64,000 nt of DNA, from positions 2,046,001-2,110,000 of the forward strand of contig NZ_AP027058.1 in assembly GCF_027925025.1 (NCBI RefSeq). Direction: 5' to 3'. This document shows positions 8,773 to 17,969 of the stretch, in pieces. The DNA comes from Limnohabitans sp. MORI2. GTDB taxonomy: Bacteria; Pseudomonadota; Gammaproteobacteria; Burkholderiales; Burkholderiaceae_C. The notes under the pieces were generated by a model, which was given only the letters and a program-made list of their open reading frames with translations, made no database searches and was not told where the DNA came from. How positions within the stretch are numbered: position 1 is the stretch's first letter; each line of letters opens with the position of its first letter. The position numbers and the translations under genes were made by a program.

Positions 8773-10137
8773 TTAGAACTCAGCGTGAAAGCGCAGCGCA
8801 TACACATTGACCGGCCCACGGTCCGCGTTATATGCAGGGTTTTGGATGCGTTGGTAGTCGGTGGTGAGCCACGTGCCGCGCGTCATTTGAAAACTGTAGA
8901 AGGCTTCCAAAATTTGCTCTGGTTTGTAGCTCAGCGTTTGCGTGGTGCTGGCAGCGTCACCAATGAAATACGACATGCCGCCAGCCGCCAAGAAACCACG
9001 ACGCTCGGGCGACAAGGTGTTGTGCATGAAGGCAACACCCACTGCATCGTCAGCTCGGCCCCACAACCCGCCTTTGAAAACCAAACCCGTTGAGAGTGAG
9101 CCATCGGCTTCGGTGAAGGCGTAGGTTTCGGTTTTGCCATCGGCCTTCATGGCGCGCAAGAAAAAGCCCACGCTGGTGTTGATCGCTTGCTCGATGTTGA
9201 CGCCCAAGCCGTACTTGATTTTTTCGCCACCACGCACATCGACCAAAGCTTGCGGTGTGGTCTGCACGCCATATTGTGTTTGCAACCCATGCGTTGCGTC
9301 GCTGAAGCTCGCCAATTGCGCGCGGTTGCGCCACGCCAACACACGCACCTTGCCTGGCTGATCAGCCAATATGTGGCCGCGTTCAATTTCTACTTGGTCA
9401 CCATAGTGTTTGCCAATGGCAAAGTCCACAGGCAACCCATTGGGGGTTTTAGGGCCGGTCATGCGGCCAAAGCGCAGCACCCAGTTGTCTTGGTACCACT
9501 CGCCCGCAAAACCCCAGCCAAAACCACGCGCATCCGCTGCATAGTCGTAGGAGGCATACGTCCAGTTACCCCAGTTCATGAACTGGGTGCGTGGGTCTTT
9601 GGCATAGGCGTTGTCGTCAAACACGTCGAGCGTAGAAAAGTTACCCGCCGTCAACACAAAGCGGTTTTTGTCGACTAGCCCTGCCATTTGGTTGAAATCG
9701 GGCTCGATCTGCTCTTGTTCGCCGCCGTGGTTCCAAGTTTGTCGCAAGAACAGTCGCTGGCGGTACAACTTGGGCGTGCTACCGCCCGCACGGGTGATCT
9801 CGCCATTGGTGAAGCCGCCTAGGCCCACCAAATTACCCGAGAACGGCACGCCTGCTGCCACCTCTGGGTTGAAATACAGCTCACCGTCTTGCCATGGGCG
9901 AAAGCCCCAGTGTGCGGTGGTGCTGAAGGTGTACATCTGCTCGCTTTGAGAAGACAAACTGTTAGCACCCGAATATGACGCGCGAAATGAATCGTGGTGC
10001 TGCCAGTTGTAGGTCAGCTGATAGCGAGCGCTGGTGTCTTCCATGTCAAACGTTTGGGCCTGTTGCGCCCACGCGCATACTGCAGCCAAGCTGCTCGTCA
10101 CAAAAACTGCAAGTCGTTGGCGCGGAAATTGAAGCAT
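8773..10137 (-). CDS. Carbohydrate-selective porin, OprB family
   Basis: About 454 residues. The ATG at 10137 gives a canonical signal peptide (MLQFPRQRLAVFVTSSLAAV, cleavage after AWA); in-frame ATGs at 10179 and 10212 would put an awkward extension before it. The mature part is a beta-barrel with alternating aromatic strands and ends in Phe (ALRFHAEF), as outer-membrane barrels do. The motifs AGNFSTLDVFDDN and DPRTQFMNW and the tail LTTDYQRIQNPAYN...GPVNVYALR are typical of OprB, which admits sugars. It is divergent from a general porin gene. Confidence 0.85.
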   Translation of the reverse strand: MLQFPRQRLAVFVTSSLAAVCAWAQQAQTFDMEDTSARYQLTYNWQHHDSFRASYSGANSLSSQSEQMYTFSTTAHWGFRPWQDGELYFNPEVAAGVPFSGNLVGLGGFTNGEITRAGGSTPKLYRQRLFLRQTWNHGGEQEQIEPDFNQMAGLVDKNRFVLTAGNFSTLDVFDDNAYAKDPRTQFMNWGNWTYASYDYAADARGFGWGFAGEWYQDNWVLRFGRMTGPKTPNGLPVDFAIGKHYGDQVEIERGHILADQPGKVRVLAWRNRAQLASFSDATHGLQTQYGVQTTPQALVDVRGGEKIKYGLGVNIEQAINTSVGFFLRAMKADGKTETYAFTEADGSLSTGLVFKGGLWGRADDAVGVAFMHNTLSPERRGFLAAGGMSYFIGDAASTTQTLSYKPEQILEAFYSFQMTRGTWLTTDYQRIQNPAYNADRGPVNVYALRFHAEF

Positions 10138-10326
10138 CGAGTAGACAAAAAGACAAAGTGGATGTACTAGATCAGTCATTGTAGGAAGGCTTTGTGTCAC
10201 TCCTGTGAACATTTATCAGACTCGAGCACATGATCGTGTAGCAAAAACTTCAAAAAAACTTAATACCTACGTCACGAAACAAACCAAAACTACCTAGGTC
10301 TATTTAACCAACTAGGAGTATCTCTC

Positions 10327-11445
10327 GTGAAAAAAAATGTAGCTTTGGCTTTGGCTATCGGCACGATCGCCGTATCAGTACAAGCACAATCGAACACCAT
10401 CAAAACTGCTGGTAATTGGGAGTTTTATGGACGTGCGCACCTCGCCTTGGAAAATCAAGATGATGGCAGCAAATACAAACAAACCAACTTGTCTAGTAAC
10501 TCGTCTCGCTTAGGTTTGCGTGGCGACAAAAGCTTTGGCGATTTGAAAGGCATCTGGCAAATTGAATCAGAAATTCAATTCAACCGCACAGAAGCTGTTG
10601 CTGGCACAGCACCTACAACCCAAGCAGCTGACAAAGCCGGAACGAATACATTTGCCTCTCGTGACACTTTCGCTGGTGTTGAAGGCAGCTTTGGTCAAGT
10701 CAAAGTAGGTAAATTTGACACCCCAATGAAAGTGGCCCGAGCAGCTGCAGACTTGTTTGGTGACCAATTGGGTGACATGCGCAACATCACTCGCGCAGGT
10801 GCGAAATTTGATGAACGTCCCAACAACATCATCCAATATCAATCGCCTGATATGAGTGGTGTGCGTTTGGCTTTAGCCTACTCACCGCAATCCACGGGTG
10901 TCGCAGACGTGAACACAACAACAGGCGTAGTTAAAGAGACTGCGATGACCAGCATGTCCGTTACCTACAACTCAGGCGATATGTCAGCTGCTCTGGCACA
11001 AGAAAGCTATCAAAAAGATCATGCAGATGGGAAACGTGATGCCGTACGCTTGGCCTTGTCATATAAGTTGATGAATGACCTCAAATTGGTCGGATTCTTC
11101 CAAGACGCTTCATACATGAAAGCTGCAAACGATGACCAAGGCAGCAAAGTGACAGGGTTTGGTGCTGAATATCAAATTATTCCTAATCACACAGTATTGC
11201 GTGCACATGTCATGGATCGCAAAGCCAACAAGGCTAACTCTGACTCAAAGATGACAGCCATCGGTATCGACCGCATCATCAGCAAAGAACTCCGCTTCTA
11301 TGCGAACTACGCCATGGTGACAAACGGCTCTGCAGCAAAAGTTGCCCCTTGGTCTGAGGGTAAAGCAGATGGAAGCAAGGTAACTCCAAGTGCTAGTGGA
11401 ACAGAGACAAAAGGCTTTGCTTTAGGGATGCGCTACGACTTCTAA
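10327..11445 (+). CDS. General Gram-negative porin (trimeric, OmpC-like)
   Basis: 372 residues starting at GTG with a clear TAGGAG ribosome site 9 nt upstream. Signal peptide MKKNVALALAIGTIAVSVQA, then a 16-strand-type barrel of the Burkholderiales porin family: SRLGLRGDKSFGDLKGIWQIE, the constriction-loop region around FAGVEGSFGQVKVGKFDTP, and a C-terminal GFALGMRYDF ending in Phe. It should form the main non-specific diffusion pore. The gene is clearly more AT-rich than its neighbours, common for highly expressed porins; transfer is not needed to explain it. The 114-bp gap to the OprB gene must hold divergent promoters that I could not place. Confidence 0.93.
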   Translation: MKKNVALALAIGTIAVSVQAQSNTIKTAGNWEFYGRAHLALENQDDGSKYKQTNLSSNSSRLGLRGDKSFGDLKGIWQIESEIQFNRTEAVAGTAPTTQAADKAGTNTFASRDTFAGVEGSFGQVKVGKFDTPMKVARAAADLFGDQLGDMRNITRAGAKFDERPNNIIQYQSPDMSGVRLALAYSPQSTGVADVNTTTGVVKETAMTSMSVTYNSGDMSAALAQESYQKDHADGKRDAVRLALSYKLMNDLKLVGFFQDASYMKAANDDQGSKVTGFGAEYQIIPNHTVLRAHVMDRKANKANSDSKMTAIGIDRIISKELRFYANYAMVTNGSAAKVAPWSEGKADGSKVTPSASGTETKGFALGMRYDF

Positions 11446-11532
11446 AGTCACTCCCACGATCTTGGCTTGCAGCCAGCTACAAGCCAAGCTTCCAATTGAA
11501 TTCTCTAAGGTAGGTGGTTATTCGCCTTTCAC

Positions 11533-11557
11533 AGCCGCTTTTAAAAGCGGCTTTTTT
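11533..11557 (+). terminator. Rho-independent terminator of the porin gene
   Basis: Inverted repeat AGCCGCTTTT / AAAAGCGGCT with almost no loop, followed by T6, about 90 nt after the porin stop codon. Confidence 0.88.
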
Positions 11558-11631
11558 ATGCCTAGTTCACTTTTAACCCTTCTTACTGCGTGCTCCCGCA
11601 TAAAATCTAAGGCTGCACAAAAGGAACACGC

Positions 11632-13053
11632 ATGGGACGCACCCTTTACGACAAAATTTTTGATGAACACGTTGTTCACACCGAAGAGGACGGCACGTCC
11701 ATCCTCTACATCGACCGCCACTTGGTTCACGAGGTGACCAGCCCCCAAGCGTTTGAGGGCATTCGCCAAGCGGGCCGCAAGGTCTGGCGCGTCAGCTCCA
11801 TCGTCGCCACCGCTGACCACAACACCCCCACCACCGGCTGGGAGCTGGGCTACGACGGCATTGCCGACCCCATCAGCAAAGAGCAAATCACCACGCTGGA
11901 CAGCAACATTGCCGAATTTGGCTCGGCCGCGTTCTTCCCCTTCATGTCCAAGCGCCAAGGCATCGTGCACGTGATTGGCCCTGAAAACGGCGCCACCCTG
12001 CCCGGCATGACCGTGGTGTGCGGCGACAGCCACACCTCCACCCACGGCGCGTTTGGCGCGCTGGCCCACGGCATCGGCACCTCTGAGGTCGAACACGTCA
12101 TGGCCACGCAAACACTGCTGGCCAAAAAAGCCAAAAACATGTTGGTGAAAGTTGAAGGCCAAGTGGCCAAGGGCGTGACCGCCAAAGACATCGTGCTAGC
12201 CATCATCGGCAAAATCGGCACCGCTGGCGGTACGGGCTACACCATTGAGTTTGCAGGTTCGGCCATTCGTGCCTTGAGCATGGAAGGCCGCATGACCGTG
12301 TGCAACATGGCCATCGAAGGCGGCGCACGCGCTGGCTTGGTGGCGGTGGACGACAAAACCATCGAGTACGTGAAAGGCCGTTTACTCTCCCCAACGGGCG
12401 TGGAGTGGGACCAAGCCGTGGCGTACTGGAAAACTTTGCACTCTGACGCCGACGCCAAATTTGACGCGGTGGTGGAGTTGAAAGCCGAAGAGATCGAACC
12501 GCAAGTTACCTGGGGCACCTCGCCCGAAATGGTGCTGGGTGTGAGCGCCGTGGTGCCCGACCCCGACAAAGAAAAAGACCCGAACAAACGTGGCGCGATT
12601 GAGCGTGCCCTGACCTACATGGACCTCACACCCGGCAAGGCGCTGAGCGACATCCATGTGGACAAAGTGTTCATTGGCTCATGCACCAACAGCCGCATTG
12701 AAGACATGCGCGAAGCCGCTGCCGTGGTCAAAAAACTCGGCCAAAAAGTGGCGAGCAACATCAAGCAAGCCTTGGTCGTGCCTGGCTCGGGCTTGGTCAA
12801 AGAGCAAGCCGAAAAAGAAGGCCTGCACGAAATTTTCAAAGCCGCTGGCTTTGAGTGGCGTGAGCCCGGTTGCTCCATGTGCTTGGCCATGAACGCCGAT
12901 CGCTTGGAGCCCGGCGAACGCTGCGCGTCCACCAGCAACCGCAACTTTGAAGGCCGTCAAGGCAATGGTGGTCGCACCCACTTGGTCAGCCCAGCCATGG
13001 CCGCCGCTGCGGCCATTCACGGCCACTTTGTGGACATTCGCAAATTCGCCTAA
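11632..13053 (+). CDS. leuC: 3-isopropylmalate dehydratase large subunit
   Basis: 473-residue aconitase-fold enzyme that, with LeuD, isomerises 2- to 3-isopropylmalate in leucine synthesis. The [4Fe-4S] ligands are the Cys of [14 protein letters not shown] and the two of [25 protein letters not shown] is another family signature. AAGGAA precedes the ATG. First gene of leuCDB; leuA is not in the window, as usual in this order. LeuD begins 11 nt after the stop. Confidence 0.97.
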   Translation: MGRTLYDKIFDEHVVHTEEDGTSILYIDRHLVHEVTSPQAFEGIRQAGRKVWRVSSIVATADHNTPTTGWELGYDGIADPISKEQITTLDSNIAEFGSAAFFPFMSKRQGIVHVIGPENGATLPGMTVVCGDSHTSTHGAFGALAHGIGTSEVEHVMATQTLLAKKAKNMLVKVEGQVAKGVTAKDIVLAIIGKIGTAGGTGYTIEFAGSAIRALSMEGRMTVCNMAIEGGARAGLVAVDDKTIEYVKGRLLSPTGVEWDQAVAYWKTLHSDADAKFDAVVELKAEEIEPQVTWGTSPEMVLGVSAVVPDPDKEKDPNKRGAIERALTYMDLTPGKALSDIHVDKVFIGSCTNSRIEDMREAAAVVKKLGQKVASNIKQALVVPGSGLVKEQAEKEGLHEIFKAAGFEWREPGCSMCLAMNADRLEPGERCASTSNRNFEGRQGNGGRTHLVSPAMAAAAAIHGHFVDIRKFA

Positions 13054-13064
13054 GAGAGACGCAC

Positions 13065-13709
13065 ATGCAGAAATTCACCCTCCACAAAGGCATCGTGGCC
13101 CCGATGGACCGCGAGAACGTCGACACCGACGCGATCATCCCAAAACAATTTTTGAAGTCCATCCGCAAAACCGGCTTTGGCCCCAACTTGTTTGACGAGT
13201 GGCGATACCTCGACCACGGCGAGCCTGGCGTGCCTGAGTCTGAACGCAAACCCAACCCCGACTTTGTACTCAACCAGCCGCGCTACAAGGGTGCCTCGGT
13301 CTTGTTAGCCCGCAAGAACTTTGGCTGTGGCTCGTCACGCGAACACGCACCTTGGGCGATTGACCAATACGGTTTTCGCGCCGTGATTGCGCCGAGCTTT
13401 GCCGACATCTTTTTCAACAACTGTTTCAAAAACGGCTTGTTGCCCATCGTGTTGCCCGAAGCCACCGTGGACTTGCTGTTCAACGAAGTGCACGCCTTCC
13501 CCGGCTATGAGTTGACGATTGATTTGGAACGCCAAGTCATCGTGCGCCCCCAAGGCGAAGAAATTCCGTTTGAGGTGCAGGCCTTCCGCAAATACTGCTT
13601 GCTCAACGGCTTTGACGACATTGGCCTGACCCTGCGCCACAAAGACAAAATTGCCGCCTTCGAAGCCGAGCGCTTGGCCACCAAGCCTTGGTTGGCACAC
13701 ACCGTGTAA
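13065..13709 (+). CDS. leuD: 3-isopropylmalate dehydratase small subunit
   Basis: 214-residue swivelling subunit of isopropylmalate isomerase. The [15 protein letters not shown] opening and the [14 protein letters not shown] motif (substrate-recognition loop) are diagnostic. Full length for the proteobacterial form. It lies between leuC and leuB with gaps of 11 and 18 nt, so the three are one transcription unit. Confidence 0.97.
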   Translation: MQKFTLHKGIVAPMDRENVDTDAIIPKQFLKSIRKTGFGPNLFDEWRYLDHGEPGVPESERKPNPDFVLNQPRYKGASVLLARKNFGCGSSREHAPWAIDQYGFRAVIAPSFADIFFNNCFKNGLLPIVLPEATVDLLFNEVHAFPGYELTIDLERQVIVRPQGEEIPFEVQAFRKYCLLNGFDDIGLTLRHKDKIAAFEAERLATKPWLAHTV

Positions 13710-13727
13710 TTCAGAAAGAAAAGAAAA

Positions 13728-14798
13728 ATGAAAATCGCAGTTTTGCCCGGCGACGGCATTGGTACCGAAATCGTCGCAGAAGCCGTCAAGGTCTTGAATG
13801 TCCTCGACTTGAAGTTTGAAATGGAATCGGCCTTGGTCGGCGGCGCCGCGTTTGACGCGCACGGCCACCCCCTGCCCGAAGCCACTTTGAAACTCGCCAT
13901 GGATGCCGACGCCGTGTTGTTTGGCGCCGTGGGCGACTGGAAATACGACACACTCGACCGCCCCCTGCGCCCCGAGCAAGCCATTTTGGGCCTGCGCAAA
14001 AACATGGGCCTGTTTGCCAATTTCCGCCCCGCCATTTGCTACGAGCAGCTGGTGGGCGCATCGAGCTTGAAGCCTGAGCTGATTGCGGGCTTGGACATTT
14101 TGATCATCCGCGAACTCACGGGCGACATTTACTTTGGTCAGCCCCGTGGTCGCCGCACCGCCGTGGACGGCCACTTCCCCGGCGCGCTGGAAGCGTTTGA
14201 CACCATGCGCTACAGCAAGCCCGAAATCGAGCGCATTGCGCATGTGGCTTTCCAAGCCGCGCAAAAGCGCAACAAAAAGGTCACCAGCGTGGACAAGGCC
14301 AACGTGCTCGAAACCTTCCAGCTCTGGAAAGACGTGGTCACCGAAGTGCACGCCCAATACCCCGACGTGGAGCTGCAACACATGTACGTGGACAACGCGG
14401 CCATGCAACTGGTCAAAGCGCCCAAGGCGTTTGACGTGGTGGTGACCGGCAATATGTTTGGCGACATCCTGAGCGACGAAGCCTCCATGCTCACCGGCTC
14501 CATCGGCATGTTGCCCTCGGCCTCGCTCAACAGCAAAAACCAAGGCCTGTACGAACCCAGCCACGGCAGCGCCCCCGACATCGCCGGCAAAGGCGTGGCT
14601 AACCCGCTGGCCACCATCTTGTCTGCGGCCATGATGCTGCGCTTCTCGCTCAATCAGCCCGAAGCCGCCGAGCGCATTGAAACCGCCGTCAAAGCCGTGC
14701 TGGCTCAAGGCCTGCGCACCCCCGACATTTACAGCGAAGGCACCACCAAAGTGGGCACCGCGCAAATGGGCGATGCGGTGGTGAAGGCGTTGCGTTAA
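13728..14798 (+). CDS. leuB: 3-isopropylmalate dehydrogenase
   Basis: 356-residue NAD-dependent decarboxylating dehydrogenase, third step of leucine synthesis. [16 protein letters not shown] opens the fold, [14 protein letters not shown] holds substrate contacts, and [26 protein letters not shown] is the metal/substrate motif; [18 protein letters not shown] binds NAD. AAAGAAAAG precedes the ATG. Last gene of leuCDB, followed by a terminator. Confidence 0.97.
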   Translation: MKIAVLPGDGIGTEIVAEAVKVLNVLDLKFEMESALVGGAAFDAHGHPLPEATLKLAMDADAVLFGAVGDWKYDTLDRPLRPEQAILGLRKNMGLFANFRPAICYEQLVGASSLKPELIAGLDILIIRELTGDIYFGQPRGRRTAVDGHFPGALEAFDTMRYSKPEIERIAHVAFQAAQKRNKKVTSVDKANVLETFQLWKDVVTEVHAQYPDVELQHMYVDNAAMQLVKAPKAFDVVVTGNMFGDILSDEASMLTGSIGMLPSASLNSKNQGLYEPSHGSAPDIAGKGVANPLATILSAAMMLRFSLNQPEAAERIETAVKAVLAQGLRTPDIYSEGTTKVGTAQMGDAVVKALR

Positions 14799-14820
14799 TT
14801 CGCTTCCTGTCCCACCCTAG

Positions 14821-14850
14821 AAAACGCGCCTTCGGGCGCGTTTTTCATTT
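14821..14850 (+). terminator. Rho-independent terminator of leuCDB
   Basis: Perfect stem AAAACGCGCC / GGCGCGTTTT closed by a stable TTCG tetraloop and followed by T. It lies 22 nt after the leuB stop, so asd downstream needs its own promoter. Confidence 0.93.
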
Positions 14851-14905
14851 CAGCGCACTGACTTGAACCTCTAAATTTGTCAGCCAGCCACAAGCCCCCA
14901 TCCAC

Positions 14906-14911
14906 TACAAT
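14906..14911 (+). promoter_or_regulatory. Candidate -10 element of the asd leader transcript
   Basis: TACAAT, 7 nt before the leader ATG at 14919. A TTGTCA at 14877-14882 is 23 nt upstream, too far for an ordinary -35, so the -35 is unclear. If used, transcription would start at about the leader ATG and the leader mRNA would be leaderless, in keeping with the missing ribosome site. Confidence 0.4.
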
Positions 14912-14918
14912 AGTTGTC

Positions 14919-15020
14919 ATGTTTCACGCCCGCTCGTTCTCTCTGAACTTCGCTGCCACCGCACTGGTGGCTGTTGGCGCGCGTGCAATCACCATCAAAA
15001 CCACGACCATTAAGGGCTAA
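14919..15020 (+). CDS. Putative asd leader peptide, Thr/Ile/Lys-rich
   Basis: 33-codon ORF in the leuB-asd gap. The last part reads AITIKTTTIKG: four Thr, three Ile and two Lys codons in a run (14988-15014) just before the stop. These are end products of the pathways fed by Asd, the enzyme of the next gene. There is no ribosome site before the ATG, which lies at about the predicted transcription start. A stop codon 7 nt before a strong alternative stem is the layout of ribosome-mediated attenuators such as thrL or leuL. The ORF and codon run are seen directly; the regulatory role is inferred. Confidence 0.7.
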   Translation: MFHARSFSLNFAATALVAVGARAITIKTTTIKG

Positions 15021-15026
15021 TCAGCT

Positions 15027-15092
15027 CCGGTTCGTCGTGCGCCACCCCGGCCAGACGAGCCGGGCAAACAGTCAGGTCTGGCACTGTTTTCT
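15027..15092 (+). promoter_or_regulatory. Putative attenuator with alternative hairpins upstream of asd
   Basis: Overlapping complementary segments: stem A 15027-15036 with 15054-15063 (CCGGTTCGTC / GACGAGCCGG, one G-U pair); stem C 15050-15056 with 15076-15082 (GCCAGAC / GTCTGGC), followed by ACTG and TTTT; stem B 15046-15051 with 15059-15064; stem D 15066-15072 with 15083-15089 (AAACAGT / ACTGTTT). A and C cannot coexist. A ribosome stalled on the Thr/Ile/Lys codons leaves A free (antiterminator); one reaching the stop at 15020 covers the left arm of A and allows C (terminator). The C terminator is weak on paper because its T-run is short and set back by 4 nt. Confidence 0.6.
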
Positions 15093-15114
15093 ACATTTGA
15101 AAAGGCGTTGAAAA

Positions 15115-16245
15115 ATGAGCAAGTTAGTAGGTTTAGTCGGTTGGCGCGGCATGGTCGGCTCGGTGTTGATCGACCGCATGATTCAAGAGAAAGACTTCGA
15201 TCTGATCGAACCCGTGTTCTTCTCCACGTCTAACGCTGGTGGCAAAGCCCCCGCGCAAGCCAAGAACGAAACCACGCTCCAAGACGCCAACAACATTGAC
15301 GCACTGAAGCGTTGCGAAATCATCATCACTTGCCAAGGCGGCGACTACACCAAAGAGGTGTACCCCAAGCTGCGCGCAGCGGGCTGGAACGGCCACTGGA
15401 TTGACGCAGCCTCTAGCCTGCGCATGGCAGACGATGCCGTGATCATCTTGGACCCCGTCAACCGCAACGTGATCGACAGCGCCTTGGGCAAAGGCGGCAA
15501 GAACTGGATCGGCGGCAACTGCACCGTGAGCTTGATGCTCATGGGCTTGGGCGGCTTGTTCCAACACAACCTGGTTGAGTGGGTCAGCGCGATGACTTAC
15601 CAAGCGGCTTCAGGTGCAGGCGCACAAAACATGCGCGAGTTGCTCAGCCAGATGGGCGCTTTGCACGCCGCCGTCAAAGACGACTTGGCCAACCCCTCTT
15701 CTGCCATCTTGGACATCGACCGCAAAGTGTCAGCCACCATGCGCAGCGCCGAGTTCCCCACCAAAAACTTCCGCAATACCGCCTTGGCTGGCAGCTTGAT
15801 CCCTTGGATCGACGTGCCTGTTGAACACGGCCAAAGCAAGGAAGAGTGGAAGGGCGGCGCTGAGTGCAACAAGATCTTGGGCAACCCAGCATTCCGCACA
15901 GCGGGTTCGATTCCTATCGACGGTTTGTGCGTGCGCATTGGCGCGATGCGCTGCCACTCACAAGGCTTGACCATCAAGCTGAAAAAAGACGTGCCGATGG
16001 ACGAGATCGAAAGCATCTTGGCCAGTGCAAACGACTGGGTCAAAGTGGTGCCTAACGTGCGCGAAATCAGCGAACGTGACCTGACACCCGCAGCCGTGAC
16101 CGGTACTTTGACAGTACCAGTGGGTCGCTTGCACAAAATGGCCATGGGCAACGACTACTTGGGCGCGTTCACCGTCGGTGACCAGCTCTTGTGGGGCGCT
16201 GCCGAGCCTTTGCGCCGCATGCTGCGCATCCTGCTCGAAGCGTAA
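15115..16245 (+). CDS. asd: Aspartate-semialdehyde dehydrogenase
   Basis: 376-residue NADP-dependent enzyme making aspartate semialdehyde, the branch point to lysine/diaminopimelate, threonine, methionine and isoleucine. The N-terminal [17 protein letters not shown] is the Gram-negative Asd nucleotide-binding motif; [16 protein letters not shown] carries the catalytic Cys; [16 protein letters not shown] carries the His. AAAAGGCG lies 9 nt before the ATG. It sits between leuB and fimV, the usual Burkholderiales place, and is preceded by a putative amino-acid-sensing leader. Confidence 0.97.
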   Translation: MSKLVGLVGWRGMVGSVLIDRMIQEKDFDLIEPVFFSTSNAGGKAPAQAKNETTLQDANNIDALKRCEIIITCQGGDYTKEVYPKLRAAGWNGHWIDAASSLRMADDAVIILDPVNRNVIDSALGKGGKNWIGGNCTVSLMLMGLGGLFQHNLVEWVSAMTYQAASGAGAQNMRELLSQMGALHAAVKDDLANPSSAILDIDRKVSATMRSAEFPTKNFRNTALAGSLIPWIDVPVEHGQSKEEWKGGAECNKILGNPAFRTAGSIPIDGLCVRIGAMRCHSQGLTIKLKKDVPMDEIESILASANDWVKVVPNVREISERDLTPAAVTGTLTVPVGRLHKMAMGNDYLGAFTVGDQLLWGAAEPLRRMLRILLEA

Positions 16246-16266
16246 AACAAAGTAATATCTCTGGGT

Positions 16267-17964
16267 ATGAAAAAAGCCTACTGCTCTGCTTCCCATTTGT
16301 TCAAACGAACTGCGCTATGTGCCGCTTTATCACTGTCGGTTTTCGGCAGTGCGCAAGCGCTCACCTTGAGCCGACCCGTCGTACAAAGCAAGCAGGGCGA
16401 GGCTTTGCGCGTTGAGATTGATGTCAGCGAGATCACCATCGCTGAACAAATCGAGCTCGAAGCCAAAATCGCCAGCCCCGAGGTTTACAACGCGGCAAAG
16501 ATGGATGTGCCGATGGTGAACGGCCAACCGCTCGATGTTCAGGTGCAACTGTTGCGCCGAGACCACGGTTGGCCCTATTTGAAGATCACCAGCAAACAGC
16601 CCGTCACCAGTAATTTCGTTGATTTGTTGATCGATTTGAGCTGGGCCACGGGTCGCATGCTGCGCGATGTCACGCTGTCGATCGACAACACGGGCAGCAA
16701 AAAACCCACTGCACCTTTGATGCCAAGCCTGAGCGAGCGCACAGCGACGCAGGTCGAAAAACCAGCGTCCAAGAGCAAAAGCGCAAGCGAACAAGACGGC
16801 AAGATCCTCGTCAAGCGAGGTGACACTGCCAGTGAGCTAGCAGCTGGCCAAACCCCAGAAGGCGTTTCGCTTGAGCAAATGTTGGTGGCGCTGCTTCGCA
16901 GTAACCCAGATGCGTTTGTCGAGTCCAATGTCAACCGCATGAAGGAAGGCGCTTTGCTCACCTTGCCTTCTGAAGCAGAAGCCAAAGCCGTTTCACGCGA
17001 AGACGCTCGCCGTGAAATTCAAGTGCAAGCCAAAGACTTTGAAGCCTACCGCGCTGAGCTGGCTGCACGCGCCCCTGGCGGAGTGGTCCCCAAAGTAGCG
17101 CGCGACAGCGCCGGCAAGCTTGAGGCAAAGGTCCAAAACAAGAATGACAAAGCCAACCAAGACAAGTTGACTTTGGCAAAACCCGGCAGCAAAGAATCGG
17201 TTGCCGAAGAAAAAATTGCACAACAACGTGAAGCTCAAGATGTAGCGAGCCGTGCAGCTGAACTCAGCCGCAACATTGCAGAACTAGGCAAAATTGCAGC
17301 GGCCACAGTGGGTGGTAACGCCAGTCCTGCCGCTGAGTCTGCGTCAACACCAGCATCTTCCACCGGCGTATTGCCCGTTGATGTGCCAGCGAGCGCCGCT
17401 GAGGCCAATGGCGAGTGGCTCAACGAACTACGTGACAACAGCCTCACGCCCATCGCTGCAGGCAGCTTGATCGCCTTGTTGGTGCTGATTGGCTTGTGGC
17501 GACGCAGTGCGCAAAAGAAAGAAGCAGACAACATTGAGGGCCTGCCTCCTCTCAACGTCAAGTTCAACCTTGACTTGCCCGACCATGATGCCCAAGAGCC
17601 TGTCGAGCGCGCCTACATCCACGATGTCGCCACGCACACACACGATGTGCACGAGCATCCCCATGACCACGCACACACAAGCCATGGGCATGATGAAGAT
17701 GATCTGAAAGAAGAAGATCATCCACATCATGAAGCAACTAGCTTGCGTCCTACCTTAGAAATGCCCAATATTTCTTTGGATTTAGATCTCGACGAAGCAA
17801 CAGCCGCTCCCGCCAGCCCCTACCAAGTACGCATGGACTTGGCTGACGAACTGTGGAACCTAGGCCAGCTGCACACCAGCAGAGCGCTCATGGAAGAAGT
17901 GGCGATGGAAGCCTCTGGCGAAGACGAGCAAAAAGCCCTCAAGTGGCTGGCTGAACGAGGCTAA
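16267..17964 (+). CDS. fimV: FimV/TspA family inner-membrane protein with His-rich insert
   Basis: 565 residues, short for FimV (often 700-1000). Signal peptide to about residue 32 (FGSAQA), then the FimV N-terminal domain (LTLSRPVVQSKQGEALRVEI) with HGWPYLKITS and a peptidoglycan-binding LysM-like part near 180-245. One transmembrane helix lies at about 396-412 (AAGSLIALLVLIGLW), then a cytoplasmic acidic stretch with a histidine-rich segment at about 449-490, and the C-terminal FimV helix pair (VRMDLADELWNLGQLHTSRA). FimV positions type IV pilus and polar proteins. The His cluster is unusual. It lies 21 nt after asd and 5 nt before truA. Confidence 0.9.
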   Translation: MKKAYCSASHLFKRTALCAALSLSVFGSAQALTLSRPVVQSKQGEALRVEIDVSEITIAEQIELEAKIASPEVYNAAKMDVPMVNGQPLDVQVQLLRRDHGWPYLKITSKQPVTSNFVDLLIDLSWATGRMLRDVTLSIDNTGSKKPTAPLMPSLSERTATQVEKPASKSKSASEQDGKILVKRGDTASELAAGQTPEGVSLEQMLVALLRSNPDAFVESNVNRMKEGALLTLPSEAEAKAVSREDARREIQVQAKDFEAYRAELAARAPGGVVPKVARDSAGKLEAKVQNKNDKANQDKLTLAKPGSKESVAEEKIAQQREAQDVASRAAELSRNIAELGKIAAATVGGNASPAAESASTPASSTGVLPVDVPASAAEANGEWLNELRDNSLTPIAAGSLIALLVLIGLWRRSAQKKEADNIEGLPPLNVKFNLDLPDHDAQEPVERAYIHDVATHTHDVHEHPHDHAHTSHGHDEDDLKEEDHPHHEATSLRPTLEMPNISLDLDLDEATAAPASPYQVRMDLADELWNLGQLHTSRALMEEVAMEASGEDEQKALKWLAERG

Positions 17965-17969
17965 CCCTC

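Noticed and set aside
7885..9093. 402-codon plus-strand ORF antisense to the CoA-transferase and porin genes
   Set aside because: It runs opposite to two well-supported genes, has no family pattern, and such long antisense frames are expected at this base composition.
13335..14765. 476-codon minus-strand ORF over leuD and leuB
   Set aside because: A His/Gly-rich shadow of the leuB frame; no start signal or recognisable domain.
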